NCBI GenBank assembly: GCA_017470505.1
Contig: JAFUYO010000016.1
Coordinates: 1-64,000, forward strand
Source: Butyrivibrio sp.
Lineage (GTDB): Bacteria; Bacillota; Clostridia; Lachnospirales; Lachnospiraceae
Direction: 5' to 3'
DNA: 64,000 nucleotides
Numbering within the stretch: the stretch's first letter is position 1; every line of letters begins with the position of its first letter. A program made the position numbers and the translations under genes. The notes beneath the pieces were generated by a model, which saw only the letters and a list, made by a program, of their open reading frames with translations, was not told the DNA's origin and did not search any database. Below are positions 25,703-36,364 of the stretch, piece by piece.

Positions 25703-26500
25703 TCATTTAAAGAGGTAATTCAGAAACTCTTTTGCCCTTTCGGGGCGCTGAGAGCCTGTCACGATGCAGGCTATGGGCACGGCATCCGGGAAGGCTTCGC
25801 ACTCTTTAAGCGCAGAGGAAGCATCAAGGACTATTCCTACAGGAACGGGATCTGTCATCTCAGATTTGTCCATGCGCCCGTATATGAGCGTCTCGTTGTA
25901 CTTCGCCGCCATGACCGCATACGGGTTTGACGTATCGTACTTTCCTGTTGTGAGATAGTCTGAGTATTCATCTGATGCAAGGAACTGTGCGTAGGCGCTG
26001 TCGACGTAGAACACCTTGTCGCCAAAACTCTCAAGTTCAGCGTCTGTGAAGATATCCCGAAGGTCCGAAAACGTCCCCTGCGATGCGTAGTGGTAGGATA
26101 TGTTTTCGTCCGTTACCATGACGTCCAGCTCTTTGGCTGCGATTAGCGCAAGTATCTTCTCGCTCGTTGCTACGGCTGTCTGGTCGATGGAAGATGAGAG
26201 GTAGTTTGACGCCGTATCCACAAGTACGGTCTCGGATTTTGGATCGATTCCCGCGTACTCATAAAACCCATCCTGCAGCACACTTTGCGTCTCTGCGCCC
26301 ATGTTGTTGATGAATATGGCATAGAGGGCGTAGGGCTTTTTGTTTGCAACATCCCTTATGAGGGTTATCGCCATGATGATGACAAATATGACTACAATTG
26401 TATGTATCTTGTAATAATCCCAGAAGTAGGCCGCCTTTTCTTTAAAGGGCTTCCCCTCCAACTTTTTCTGCTGCTGCCTGATCTCCTCATTTACTGACAT
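25703..26500 (-). CDS. single-pass membrane protein, function unknown
   Basis: A 265-residue protein with a charged cytoplasmic N-terminus (EEIRQQQKKLEGKPFKEKAAYFWDYYKIH), one membrane segment (33-50) and a large outer domain. The longer reading frame starts upstream, but AAGGAGA before ATG 26500 sets the start. The outer domain has a weak resemblance to solute-binding folds (ELDVMVTDENISYHYASQGTFSDLRDIF). Not assigned to a family. It converges on lysC across its terminator. Confidence 0.75.
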   Translation of the reverse strand: MSVNEEIRQQQKKLEGKPFKEKAAYFWDYYKIHTIVVIFVIIMAITLIRDVANKKPYALYAIFINNMGAETQSVLQDGFYEYAGIDPKSETVLVDTASNYLSSSIDQTAVATSEKILALIAAKELDVMVTDENISYHYASQGTFSDLRDIFTDAELESFGDKVFYVDSAYAQFLASDEYSDYLTTGKYDTSNPYAVMAAKYNETLIYGRMDKSEMTDPVPVGIVLDASSALKECEAFPDAVPIACIVTGSQRPERAKEFLNYLFK

Positions 26501-26664
26501 TGTTTCTCCTTTTTTTACAATTTCAGAAATATAATACTCATTTTCCGGTAAAACATATATAATGTTATAGGAGCTTTTTTTAAAGGTCAATAAAAAAACT
26601 TGAAAGATTTGCCAAGTTAATATAAGATAATCGTTAAAAATCATTAAGGAGGAGTGGTTCTGTA

Positions 26665-27177
26665 ATGGTGAGCGATAACAGTTATGTGGAGTACCTTATA
26701 GAGAGCAAGGCATCGCCCATTGTCAAGGCGGGAAGCTATATTGCACTCGTTCTGGCGGTTGTTTTCTTTCTTTCCTCGATCCTGACGCCGCTTGGGATCG
26801 CGGGTCTTATCCTGTGCGTGCTTTTCGGAGCGCTGTACTATTTCCTTACACTGAACGCGAATATCGAGTTTGAGTATCAGTACTGTGACAGGGAGATCAC
26901 GATCGACAAGATCCTCAACAAGTCAAGGCGCAAGAACGTCGCGAAGTATGATGTGAACAAGATCGAGGTCTTTGCTCCGTCGCGTTCCTATCATCTTGAC
27001 GAGTACAGGAACAAAACCCTCAAGGTGCTGGATTTTTCCGCAAGGGAAAAGGACCGTCAGCCCGATCCCACATACACATTTATATATGATGGAAAAGAGA
27101 GAGTTATAATTGAACCTGATCAGGAGTTTGTTGCAGCAGTTAAGAGCGTAGCACCGAGAAAAGTTTTCACAGATTAA
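26665..27177 (+). CDS. small two-pass membrane protein (DUF6106-like)
   Basis: A 170-residue protein with two adjacent membrane segments (about 22-42 and 43-61) and a cytoplasmic domain with EYQYCDREITIDKILNKSRRKNVAKYDVNKIEVFAPS. I match it from memory to DUF6106, a family found in clostridia without known function; this is tentative. It lies 12 bp upstream of guaB with the same orientation and probably shares its transcript. AAGGAGG is before ATG 26665. Confidence 0.75.
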   Translation: MVSDNSYVEYLIESKASPIVKAGSYIALVLAVVFFLSSILTPLGIAGLILCVLFGALYYFLTLNANIEFEYQYCDREITIDKILNKSRRKNVAKYDVNKIEVFAPSRSYHLDEYRNKTLKVLDFSAREKDRQPDPTYTFIYDGKERVIIEPDQEFVAAVKSVAPRKVFTD

Positions 27178-28650
<1,473 letters not shown>

Positions 28651-28672
28651 TACTCCCATGTTGAGGTGAAAA

Positions 28673-31402
28673 TTGCAGCAGGATAAGGCAAAAACATCGG
28701 AGATAATTGAAAATATTGATGCCAAGGGCTTGGCTGATACTATTGGCTCAGTCCCTGGTTCTTTTGCGTTCAAAAATATACCCACCCTTCAGAAGTGGCA
28801 GGATATGCTGTGCGACACGGCTTTGGTTTATGCTATGTGCCTTACGCCGGATGGGACGCCCGTGACCGGGTTTTCGGGCAACCAGCACGAGGTCGGGATC
28901 ATCAGAAAACATGTGACTCCCATGAGGATACACAACATCTATGCCCGCGTGACGGAGAGTGATCTTGAGGATCAGGCGGTGGAGGTCACGGAGGTTCCGA
29001 ACCTGCGTCTTGCCGCTCTGACGATCAGAAACGAGGATGGAATCCAGGGAGTATGGATAGTGTGCGGCATCTTCACGGACGTGAAGTTTGACCAGAGCTT
29101 TTTCAAGTATCCGCCCATTGACAACTTCCAGTATCAGATAACAGAAAGCCGCTTTTACAAGACTCTGGACTTTTTGAGGGAGACCCTTAAGGTCCTCATC
29201 CAGACAGAGTACTCAAGGAATAAGGCCGTCGCCATCAGCGAGGGCAGCAGGCAGAAGGAGCTTGAGATGACGAGCTCTTTTCACAGGGCGGAGACGATGA
29301 CGGAGATCGTCTCACTCCTTGACAGCGACGAGAGGATTGAGGAGGTCATGGTAGACGTCCTCACGAAGCTCTGCGGATATCTTAATATCAGCAACGGCTT
29401 TACCTGCAGGATACATCACGAGAGACTGATGGATATCGTCGTGCAGTGGACTCACCCCGGAGTCGAAAAGCTCTTTCCGGAGACGACAGATCAGGAGGTC
29501 TGCTGGTTTCTGGGCTCCCAGAAGGCCATCGCGATATCCGGCGACACGCAGATGAATCCCGGAGAGAGGGAGCAGCTGGAGAACCTCGGCATAAAGGCGC
29601 TTGTCTCAATGCCCGTTATCATAAACGGTGTTCCCATGTTTTATGCATGCCTTACGGAAAACAGGGAGAGCCGCATCTGGTCTATAGGAGACATAAAGTT
29701 TATAAACGACGCTATCAGGATCCTTCAGAGCATCATCACCAAGAGGCTGCAGACCAACTCTCTCGCAAGCTCTTTTGCATCGCTCGAAGCTGTCCTTGAC
29801 AACGTGGGAAGTTCCATCTATGTGAGGGATACCTCGACGGGGATACTTCTTTTTGCGAACAGGAGCTTCAAAAAGAACTTTGACAGGGAGCTTCAGGAGA
29901 ACAGGATCGCCGAGCTCTTTGAGACCAATATACCCGCAAGGAGCCACAGCGGGAACTATGAGGTTCACAGCAAGGACAGGGGAAAGTGGTACGACGTCTA
30001 CTACACCAGGATAAAGTGGGTGGACGGAAGGAATGTGTCACTTTGCGCCATCTATGACGTCACCGAAAAGAATCTCTATCAGAAGAGGATCGAGCAGCAG
30101 GCCTACACGGATTTCCTCACAGGTCTTTTCAACAGGATGTGCTGCGAAAAGGATCTGGCAAAGTATGTGGACGAAGCCAGAAACACAGGAACGCGCGGTG
30201 CTCTTATGTATCTCGACCTCGATGATTTCAAGCATATCAACGACAGTTTGGGGCACCAGTACGGAGACGCCCTTTTACAGGATATCTCCAAGGCCATCAG
30301 CAGGATTGAGGGCATAAGTTCATCCTGCTACAGGATGGGCGGAGATGAGTTCGTCATAATCGTTCCGCCAAAGAGCTACTACAGGATAGACAAGATCATG
30401 GAGGAGATAAAGAACACCTTTGCTACTCCGTGGTATCTAAAGGACAGCGACTACTACTGCACCATGAGTATGGGTGTCGTGAAGTTCCCTGACGACGGGG
30501 ACAGCGTATCGGAGCTGATCAGGAAGTCGGATGTCGCCATGTACGAGGCCAAGAAGTCAGGAAAGAACAGGATTGCCGAGTACTCTGACAACATCGACTC
30601 ATCGTCCATACACAGGCTTGACCTGGAGAAAAACATGTACGATGCCATCAGCAAGCAGTGCGAGGAATTCGAGGTCTACTTCCAGCCGATCGTCAGAAAC
30701 AACAGGGACGGAAGCCGTGACGAGGATCACATCGGAGCGGAGGCGCTTGTTCGCTGGAACAGCGATATGCTGGGCTTTTTGAGCCCTGACGAGTTTGTGC
30801 CTCTGGCTGAGTACTTAGGACTCATAAATCCTATCGGAAACCATGTCCTTCGTAAGGCGTGTGAGTGCTGCAGGCAGTGGAACGAGGACGGGAAGAAAAA
30901 CTTTGTTATAAGCGTAAATCTCTCCGTAGTTCAGATCATGCAGACGGATATAGTCGATATCATAAAGAGCAGCATCGAGGAGAACGGTATCGACCCGTCG
31001 TGTATCGTACTTGAGCTCACTGAGAGGCTTGCGATAAACGACCTTGCAAGGACCAAGCAGACACTCCTCGACATAAAGGCTCTCGGAGTGAGGCTCGCCC
31101 TTGACGACTTCGGAACAGGATACTCTGCGCTATCGAGTATACGCGCCCTTCCCTTTGACATCATCAAGATCGACAAGGACTTTGTGAAGGATATCGCGGA
31201 GGATGAATACTCACAGGCCTTTGTCAGGTCAATGGTTGACATGGGAGAGAGTATCGGTGCCGAGATATGCATAGAGGGTATCGAGACAAAGGAGCAGCTA
31301 AATGCGCTAAAAGGGATGGGAGTCAGGTACATACAGGGCTTTTACTACGACAAGCCCATGAGGCGCGCAGCCTTCGAGGAAAAATACGTATATAACGCTT
31401 AG
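28673..31402 (+). CDS. GAF-PAS-GGDEF-EAL cyclic-di-GMP enzyme
   Basis: A 909-residue soluble signalling protein. An N-terminal region of about 200 residues matches no family I know; it includes CGIFTDVKFD and has two Cys-rich patches (MLCDTALVYAMC). A GAF-like region (about 200-350), a PAS-like domain (365-465), GGDEF (470-635) and EAL (650-905) follow. GGDEF is intact (RMGGDEF near 556). The EAL domain keeps EALVRW, ELTE, DDFGTGYS and EGIETKEQL, so both synthesis and hydrolysis of c-di-GMP are possible. The start is TTG with GAGGTG 4 nt before it. No membrane segment is seen. Confidence 0.92.
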   Translation: MQQDKAKTSEIIENIDAKGLADTIGSVPGSFAFKNIPTLQKWQDMLCDTALVYAMCLTPDGTPVTGFSGNQHEVGIIRKHVTPMRIHNIYARVTESDLEDQAVEVTEVPNLRLAALTIRNEDGIQGVWIVCGIFTDVKFDQSFFKYPPIDNFQYQITESRFYKTLDFLRETLKVLIQTEYSRNKAVAISEGSRQKELEMTSSFHRAETMTEIVSLLDSDERIEEVMVDVLTKLCGYLNISNGFTCRIHHERLMDIVVQWTHPGVEKLFPETTDQEVCWFLGSQKAIAISGDTQMNPGEREQLENLGIKALVSMPVIINGVPMFYACLTENRESRIWSIGDIKFINDAIRILQSIITKRLQTNSLASSFASLEAVLDNVGSSIYVRDTSTGILLFANRSFKKNFDRELQENRIAELFETNIPARSHSGNYEVHSKDRGKWYDVYYTRIKWVDGRNVSLCAIYDVTEKNLYQKRIEQQAYTDFLTGLFNRMCCEKDLAKYVDEARNTGTRGALMYLDLDDFKHINDSLGHQYGDALLQDISKAISRIEGISSSCYRMGGDEFVIIVPPKSYYRIDKIMEEIKNTFATPWYLKDSDYYCTMSMGVVKFPDDGDSVSELIRKSDVAMYEAKKSGKNRIAEYSDNIDSSSIHRLDLEKNMYDAISKQCEEFEVYFQPIVRNNRDGSRDEDHIGAEALVRWNSDMLGFLSPDEFVPLAEYLGLINPIGNHVLRKACECCRQWNEDGKKNFVISVNLSVVQIMQTDIVDIIKSSIEENGIDPSCIVLELTERLAINDLARTKQTLLDIKALGVRLALDDFGTGYSALSSIRALPFDIIKIDKDFVKDIAEDEYSQAFVRSMVDMGESIGAEICIEGIETKEQLNALKGMGVRYIQGFYYDKPMRRAAFEEKYVYNA

Positions 31403-31407
31403 AATTG

Positions 31408-31416
31408 TGGTATACT
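31408..31416 (+). promoter_or_regulatory. extended -10 promoter of glnS
   Basis: TGgTATACT gives a leader of about 35 nt that includes an aggaaag site. A second AT-rich -10-like block (TATATT, 31447-31452) lies nearer to the start, so leaderless starts are not excluded. Confidence 0.5.
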
Positions 31417-31457
31417 GAAAATGATTGATTATTTAGGAAAGTTGGTTATATTTTAAG

Positions 31458-33134
31458 ATGGCAGAAGAAATTACAAATGCAAGCGGAAGACATTTTATTG
31501 AGCAGGCAATCGACAAGGATTTAAAGGACGGAGTTTACGATCACGTCCACACCAGATTCCCGCCTGAGCCCAATGGCTTTCTTCACATAGGACACGCCAA
31601 GAGCATACTCCTCAACTACGGGATGGCACAGGAGTACGGCGGCAAGTTCAACATGAGATTTGACGACACCAATCCCACCAAGGAGAAGTCCGAGTTTATG
31701 GACGCCATAATCGAGGATGTGAGGTGGCTTGGTGCCGATTATGAGGACAGGCTCTTTTACGCCTCGGATTACTTCGAGGAGATGTACGAGGACGCGGTGA
31801 AGCTCATCAAAAAGGGCAAGGCCTACGTCTCGACCCTCTCGGCAGATGAGATGAGGCAGTACCGCGGGACGCTTACTGAGCCCGGCAGGAATGACCCCGA
31901 CAGGGACAGGAGTATCGAGGAGAACCTGCGTCTGTTTGAGGAGATGAAGAGCGGGAAGGTCGAGGACGGAGCCATGACGCTCCGCGCCAAAATCGATATG
32001 TCATCACCCAATATCAACATGAGGGATCCCATCATCTACCGCGTTGCCCACATGAGTCACGCGCGCACAGGTGATAAGTGGTGCATCTATCCGATGTACG
32101 ACTTCGCGCACCCTATTGAGGATGCGATAGAGGGCATCACCCATTCGCTCTGCACACTTGAATTTGAAGATCACAGACCTCTCTACGACTGGGTCAAGAA
32201 TGAATGTGGATACAAAAACCCTCCGAGGCAGATCGAGTTTGCCAAGATGTATTTGAACAACGTCGTTACGGGTAAGAGATACATCAAGAAGCTCGTTGAG
32301 GATGGAATAGTTGACGGGTGGGATGACCCGAGGCTCGTCACTATAGCGTCCCTCCGCAGAAGGGGCTTCACGCCTGAGTCGATAAAGATGTTTGTCGATA
32401 TGTGCGGCATCAGCAAGGCCCAGTCAACTGCCGAATATGCGATGCTCGAGTACTGCATCAGGGAGGACTTGAAGCTCAAGGCGCCGAGGATGCTCGCAAT
32501 CTTAAACCCTCTGAAGCTCATAATAGACAACTATCCGGAGGGTGAGACAGAGTACCTCGACATAGAGAACAACAAGGAAGTTCCCGAGATGGGAACGAGG
32601 AAGATACCCTTCGGAAAAGAGCTTTACATCGAGAGGGAGGACTTCTACGAGGACCCGCCCAGGAAGTATTTCAGGCTCTTCCCCGGCAATGAGGTCAGGC
32701 TCATGAACGCCTACTTTGTAACCTGCACGGGATGTGACAAGGACGAGGACGGAAACGTTATTGCCGTCCACTGCACATACGACCCCGAGACCAGGTCAGG
32801 GAGCGGCTTTAATGCCAGGAAGGTAAAGGGCACCATCCACTGGGTATCAGCAAAAGAGGCTCTGACAGCAGAGGTCAGACTCTACGAGAACATCATCGAT
32901 GAGGAGAAGGGCGTTTACAACGAGGATGGAAGCCTTAACTTAAATCCCAACTCCGTGACAGTCATAAAGAATGCCAAATTAGAGCCTGAGCTTGCGGCCG
33001 CAAAGCCCATAGACAGATTCCAGTTTGTCAGGAACGGGTTCTTTGCCGTCGACAGCAAGGATTCCAAGGAAGGCGCACCGGTATTTAACAGAATTGTTTC
33101 ACTTAAGAGTTCGTTTGTTTTACCTAAAAATTAA
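31458..33134 (+). CDS. glnS: glutaminyl-tRNA synthetase
   Basis: Class I synthetase that charges tRNA-Gln directly. HIGH is in [16 protein letters not shown] (about 36-51) and the DDTNP motif follows. At the usual KMSKS site (near 268) the sequence is [11 protein letters not shown], with T-G-K-R in place of M-S-K-R. The anticodon-binding beta barrels occupy the last 210 residues. At 558 residues it is normal. Many Gram-positive bacteria make Gln-tRNA through GatCAB instead, so a true GlnRS marks the clostridial groups that gained it. Confidence 0.94.
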   Translation: MAEEITNASGRHFIEQAIDKDLKDGVYDHVHTRFPPEPNGFLHIGHAKSILLNYGMAQEYGGKFNMRFDDTNPTKEKSEFMDAIIEDVRWLGADYEDRLFYASDYFEEMYEDAVKLIKKGKAYVSTLSADEMRQYRGTLTEPGRNDPDRDRSIEENLRLFEEMKSGKVEDGAMTLRAKIDMSSPNINMRDPIIYRVAHMSHARTGDKWCIYPMYDFAHPIEDAIEGITHSLCTLEFEDHRPLYDWVKNECGYKNPPRQIEFAKMYLNNVVTGKRYIKKLVEDGIVDGWDDPRLVTIASLRRRGFTPESIKMFVDMCGISKAQSTAEYAMLEYCIREDLKLKAPRMLAILNPLKLIIDNYPEGETEYLDIENNKEVPEMGTRKIPFGKELYIEREDFYEDPPRKYFRLFPGNEVRLMNAYFVTCTGCDKDEDGNVIAVHCTYDPETRSGSGFNARKVKGTIHWVSAKEALTAEVRLYENIIDEEKGVYNEDGSLNLNPNSVTVIKNAKLEPELAAAKPIDRFQFVRNGFFAVDSKDSKEGAPVFNRIVSLKSSFVLPKN

Positions 33135-33154
33135 GAGATGAGAGGGATATAAAG

Positions 33155-34003
33155 ATGGGTATTTTTTCCGGATTTGACAAACTTGGACTTGGAAACATTG
33201 AAAATGAGGAGCTCTTTGAGGACCCCAAGAAGAAGGTCAGGGAGATCAAAAAAGAGGAGCCCAAAAAGAAACTGCAGCTCATAAACGAGGAGGACTACCT
33301 CTTCGACAAGAAGTATAAGTGTCCTGTGTGCGACTCCGACTTTGACGCCAAGACAGTCAGGACCGGCAAGGTGAAGATGAAGGGCGTTGATATCGACCTT
33401 CGTCCCGACTACGACGAGCTTGATCAGAACAAGTACGACGTCATAGCCTGCCCCGCCTGCGGATATGCCGCACTTGGAAGATATTTCCCCAATCTGAACA
33501 AGTACCAGATCGACGATATCAGGGTCAAGATCTGCATGAACTACAAGCATGAGCCGAACAGAGGCCCCATATATACCTATGAGTACGCCAAAAGGCTCTA
33601 TCAGCTGGCTCTTGCCAACGCCGTGGTCAAGAAGGCCAAGAACAGCGAGAAGGCTTACCTGTGTATGAAATCCGCATGGGTTATAAGGGGCGAGACCCAG
33701 AGAATGGATCCCGACGAGGAGGGATACGCAGCAAAGAAAAAGGAGAACGACGAGCAGGAGAAGGAGCTTCTCACAAACGCGCTAAACGGCTTTGTGATGG
33801 CGCGCCAGACAGAGGAGTTTCCGATTGCAGGCATGGACTCGACAACTCTTGACTACCTGATCGCTGCCCTTGCAACTGAGACAGGGCAGAAGGACATCGT
33901 GACCAAGATGATAGGAGATATCCTCGCATCCCGCTCAGCCAACAGCCGCATCAAGGACAAGGCAAGAGTATTAAAAGAGATGCTCGGAGAGACAACTGCC
34001 TGA
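33155..34003 (+). CDS. DUF2225 family protein
   Basis: A 282-residue cytoplasmic protein. A charged N-terminus is followed by a zinc-ribbon pair, CPVC near 56 and CPACGYA near 94, then a helical domain with TPR-like pattern. The family is common in Firmicutes and has no settled role. It follows glnS by 20 bp and is probably co-transcribed. A strong terminator follows. Confidence 0.88.
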   Translation: MGIFSGFDKLGLGNIENEELFEDPKKKVREIKKEEPKKKLQLINEEDYLFDKKYKCPVCDSDFDAKTVRTGKVKMKGVDIDLRPDYDELDQNKYDVIACPACGYAALGRYFPNLNKYQIDDIRVKICMNYKHEPNRGPIYTYEYAKRLYQLALANAVVKKAKNSEKAYLCMKSAWVIRGETQRMDPDEEGYAAKKKENDEQEKELLTNALNGFVMARQTEEFPIAGMDSTTLDYLIAALATETGQKDIVTKMIGDILASRSANSRIKDKARVLKEMLGETTA

Positions 34004-34024
34004 AAATAAAAACATTGCGCAAAA

Positions 34025-34053
34025 AAAGACCAGCCCGTGGGGCTGGTCTTTTA
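34025..34053 (+). terminator. intrinsic terminator after the DUF2225 gene
   Basis: Stem aaagaccagccc / gggctggtcttt with a 3-nt loop and T-run; A/T flanks allow action on both strands, serving the convergent acidic protein gene too. Confidence 0.9.
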
Positions 34054-34140
34054 TTATCACATAACTGCCGATCAGAAAATGTCAGATGACGCAAAGATGC
34101 GGCTATCTTGCGGGCGGGAGCAGGCTCCATACCCGGTATA

Positions 34141-34617
34141 TCAGTCTTTGTCGTCGAAGAAAACATCGGTTTCGGAGTCATTTGAAGGATCGTCCTCTTC
34201 ATCGAAGGCATCATCTTCGACGGGTTCAGGATCCCCCACTTCAACCTTCCCGGAAGGCTCATCCGAAGGGGCTTCATCGGCTTTCTCTACAGGTTCATCC
34301 CCGGGGGCTTGCTCTGCCCTTTCTTCGCTCTTTACTTCAGCTTTTTCAGGCTCTTTCTGTTCGGGCGCCGGCTCCCTTTCGTCCTTCGCCTCTTCAGCTC
34401 CCGCCGTGATATCTACATACTTGCGTGAGGATGCACTTCCGTCTGAACTGATGTCATCCTCATCATCGAAGTCATCAAAATCATCAAAATCGTCATCGTC
34501 GAAACTGTCGGCGATTTCTTCCTCTCTCTTGGTGAGATAGTAGTACGCTCCTGCAGCTGCTGCACCTGCAGCCAGGCAGAATAAAACAAACTTTCCAAAT
34601 GCATTATTCTTGGACAT
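34141..34617 (-). CDS. short membrane-anchored, highly acidic protein
   Basis: A 158-residue protein. One membrane segment near 10-27 (FVLFCLAAGAAAAGAYYYL) is followed by a run of Asp (DDDDFDDFDDFDDEDD, 39-54) and a Glu/Pro/Lys low-complexity tail. The N-terminal layout resembles YtxH-type small membrane proteins, but there is no sequence proof. AGGAGG before ATG 34617 supports translation. Function is unknown. Confidence 0.7.
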   Translation of the reverse strand: MSKNNAFGKFVLFCLAAGAAAAGAYYYLTKREEEIADSFDDDDFDDFDDFDDEDDISSDGSASSRKYVDITAGAEEAKDEREPAPEQKEPEKAEVKSEERAEQAPGDEPVEKADEAPSDEPSGKVEVGDPEPVEDDAFDEEDDPSNDSETDVFFDDKD

Positions 34618-34757
34618 ATCAGTTCCTCCTGATTTTAAACGGTTATAACAATTTTAATACAATTTAAAACCAATTAAAAGACCTGAGTATTAAAATTTAA
34701 TAAAGAACGATAAATCGTTTGAAGTAGGTATATGGAAATGATAAACTTAATTTGGAC

Positions 34758-34768
34758 TGACATGGTCA
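34758..34768 (+). promoter_or_regulatory. possible TetR operator
   Basis: tgac-atg-gtca, an 11-bp palindrome, 15 nt before the TetR start. The TATGGT block at 34772-34777 could be a -10. Confidence 0.35.
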
Positions 34769-34783
34769 ACATATGGTGCTGAG

Positions 34784-35395
34784 ATGAACGATAGATTTTG
34801 GGAACTGAAAAAAGAAAAGCAGGACAGGATGATAAACGCAGCCCTGAAGGTCTTTGCCCGGTACGGGTACAAGCACTCAAGTACGGATGAGATAATCAGG
34901 GAGGCGGGGATCAGCAAGGGGCTCTTGTTTCACTACTTCGAGAGCAAGATCGGGCTCTATTCATTTCTGTATGACTATGTCACAAGGTTTGTGGCGCTGG
35001 AACTGGCACAGAATGTTGAATCGGGCGAGAACGGCTTTTTTGAGCTGTACAGACAGATACTTGTGGCGAAGGCCAATTCCATATCGCAGTACCCTTATGT
35101 CTTTCTTTTTCTGGACAAGGCTGATGAGGAGACGGACCCCGCCGCCACAGTGGAGATAGCCGTGAGAAGGGAGAAGTACAAAAGGATCATGGACGCGCTG
35201 CGGGATAGGGCAGACGTCACCGTCCTCGGAAGCGGAATTGACTATGAGAAGATCTGGAACCTCATGGATTTTGCGGTCGATGGGATGATCAGAAAGAGCG
35301 TGAGGGGTGAGAACTTCAGAGCCGATATTTTCCTCGATGAAGCTGGAGAATACGTTGAGATAATAAAATCTTTGACAATAAGGAGGCAGTTATGA
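34784..35395 (+). CDS. TetR family transcriptional regulator
   Basis: A 203-residue repressor-type protein. The N-terminal HTH is INAALKVFARYGYKHSSTDEIIREAGISKGLLFHYFESK (about 16-54). The C-terminal ligand domain resembles no named group. Its TGA overlaps the ATG of the next gene (ATGA), so both are translationally coupled. There is no strong ribosome site before 34784. The target is probably its own operon. Confidence 0.9.
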   Translation: MNDRFWELKKEKQDRMINAALKVFARYGYKHSSTDEIIREAGISKGLLFHYFESKIGLYSFLYDYVTRFVALELAQNVESGENGFFELYRQILVAKANSISQYPYVFLFLDKADEETDPAATVEIAVRREKYKRIMDALRDRADVTVLGSGIDYEKIWNLMDFAVDGMIRKSVRGENFRADIFLDEAGEYVEIIKSLTIRRQL

Positions 35396-36327
35396 GCAAA
35401 TTTTTAGTCGCAGGTGTAACACAGATTGAGACCATTGTAAGAGTGGACAAGATTCCTGTAAGCTATGCTCCCCTTACAAGCGTAACGGATTCAATCTTTA
35501 CGGCAATGGGAGGGGATGCATACAATGAGTCGCTGGCTTTGAAGTGGCTGGGCGATGAAGTTTGCTTCATGTCAATCGTCGGGAGGAATCAGGACCTCAG
35601 TCTTATCAATCCCCCTGACAGGAAGATAACCCTCTCGACCGAATACATCATCCAGCAGATGAAGGAGACGCCGACAGAGGTTGTCCTGTACGACAGGGAC
35701 AGAAGGCAGCAGACCTTTGAGGACATCAAGGACCTCAGGGAAAATGTCTACGATATGTCGATGGTCGCCCCGATCGCAGAGAGCTGTGATATGATGGTAC
35801 TTGCAAATGCCAATTTCTGCAGGCCTTTTGCCAAGGCGGCTGTGGAGCACAAAAAGCCCATCGCTGTTAATATCAGAAATTACAACCCTGACAAGGAAGT
35901 GTACAACGAGGACTTCCTAAAGCCCGCCAAGGTTTTATATTTCTCGGATGATACACTCACTGAGGACCCCTATGAATTTATAGAGAGGATCGCAAAGACC
36001 TACGGGACAGAGATCATCATCCTCGGACAGGGCAGTGAGGGACTGATCCTCTACGACAAAACCCAGGACCTGAGGGTTCATTACAAGACGGTCAAGACCA
36101 ATGAGGTTGTAAATACGATAGGCGCAGGAAATGCTCTTTTCGCGTGCTTTTTGCACTACTACATGGAGACGGGAGACAGCGTCAACGCCATCAAGAATGC
36201 ACTTCTTTTTGCCTCCTACAAGATCGGATACATGGGAACGTCGAACGGCTTCATGACTACCGATCAGCTTGAGCAGTGGAGAAACCTGATCTGGGGAATC
36301 AAAAAGAATGCATTTGATGGGACATGA
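35392..36327 (+). CDS. PfkB-like sugar kinase with altered catalytic base
   Basis: A 311-residue ribokinase-fold protein. The N-terminal substrate part has GGDAYNESLALKWLG (40-54). The C-terminal motif, normally DTxGAGD, reads NTIGAGN: the catalytic Asp is Asn247, and the preceding Asp is Asn241. The remaining ATP-site residues (LGQGSEGLILY) are normal. It might be a weak kinase, a binder, or a regulator paired with the TetR protein upstream. It is not clear which sugar it binds. Confidence 0.85.
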   Translation: MSKFLVAGVTQIETIVRVDKIPVSYAPLTSVTDSIFTAMGGDAYNESLALKWLGDEVCFMSIVGRNQDLSLINPPDRKITLSTEYIIQQMKETPTEVVLYDRDRRQQTFEDIKDLRENVYDMSMVAPIAESCDMMVLANANFCRPFAKAAVEHKKPIAVNIRNYNPDKEVYNEDFLKPAKVLYFSDDTLTEDPYEFIERIAKTYGTEIIILGQGSEGLILYDKTQDLRVHYKTVKTNEVVNTIGAGNALFACFLHYYMETGDSVNAIKNALLFASYKIGYMGTSNGFMTTDQLEQWRNLIWGIKKNAFDGT

Positions 36328-36364
36328 TTTCATTCAGGATGTCAGATAATCAGAGGAGATAGGT

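Noticed and set aside
31447-31458. glnS as a fourth leaderless gene
   Set aside because: TATATT is 5 nt before ATG, but a better extended -10 (31408-31416) and an aggaaag site fit a normal short leader.
34772-34784. The TetR gene as a leaderless gene
   Set aside because: TATGGT ends 6 nt before ATG as in the three listed cases, but it matches the -10 consensus at only four positions and lacks TGn, so I left it out.
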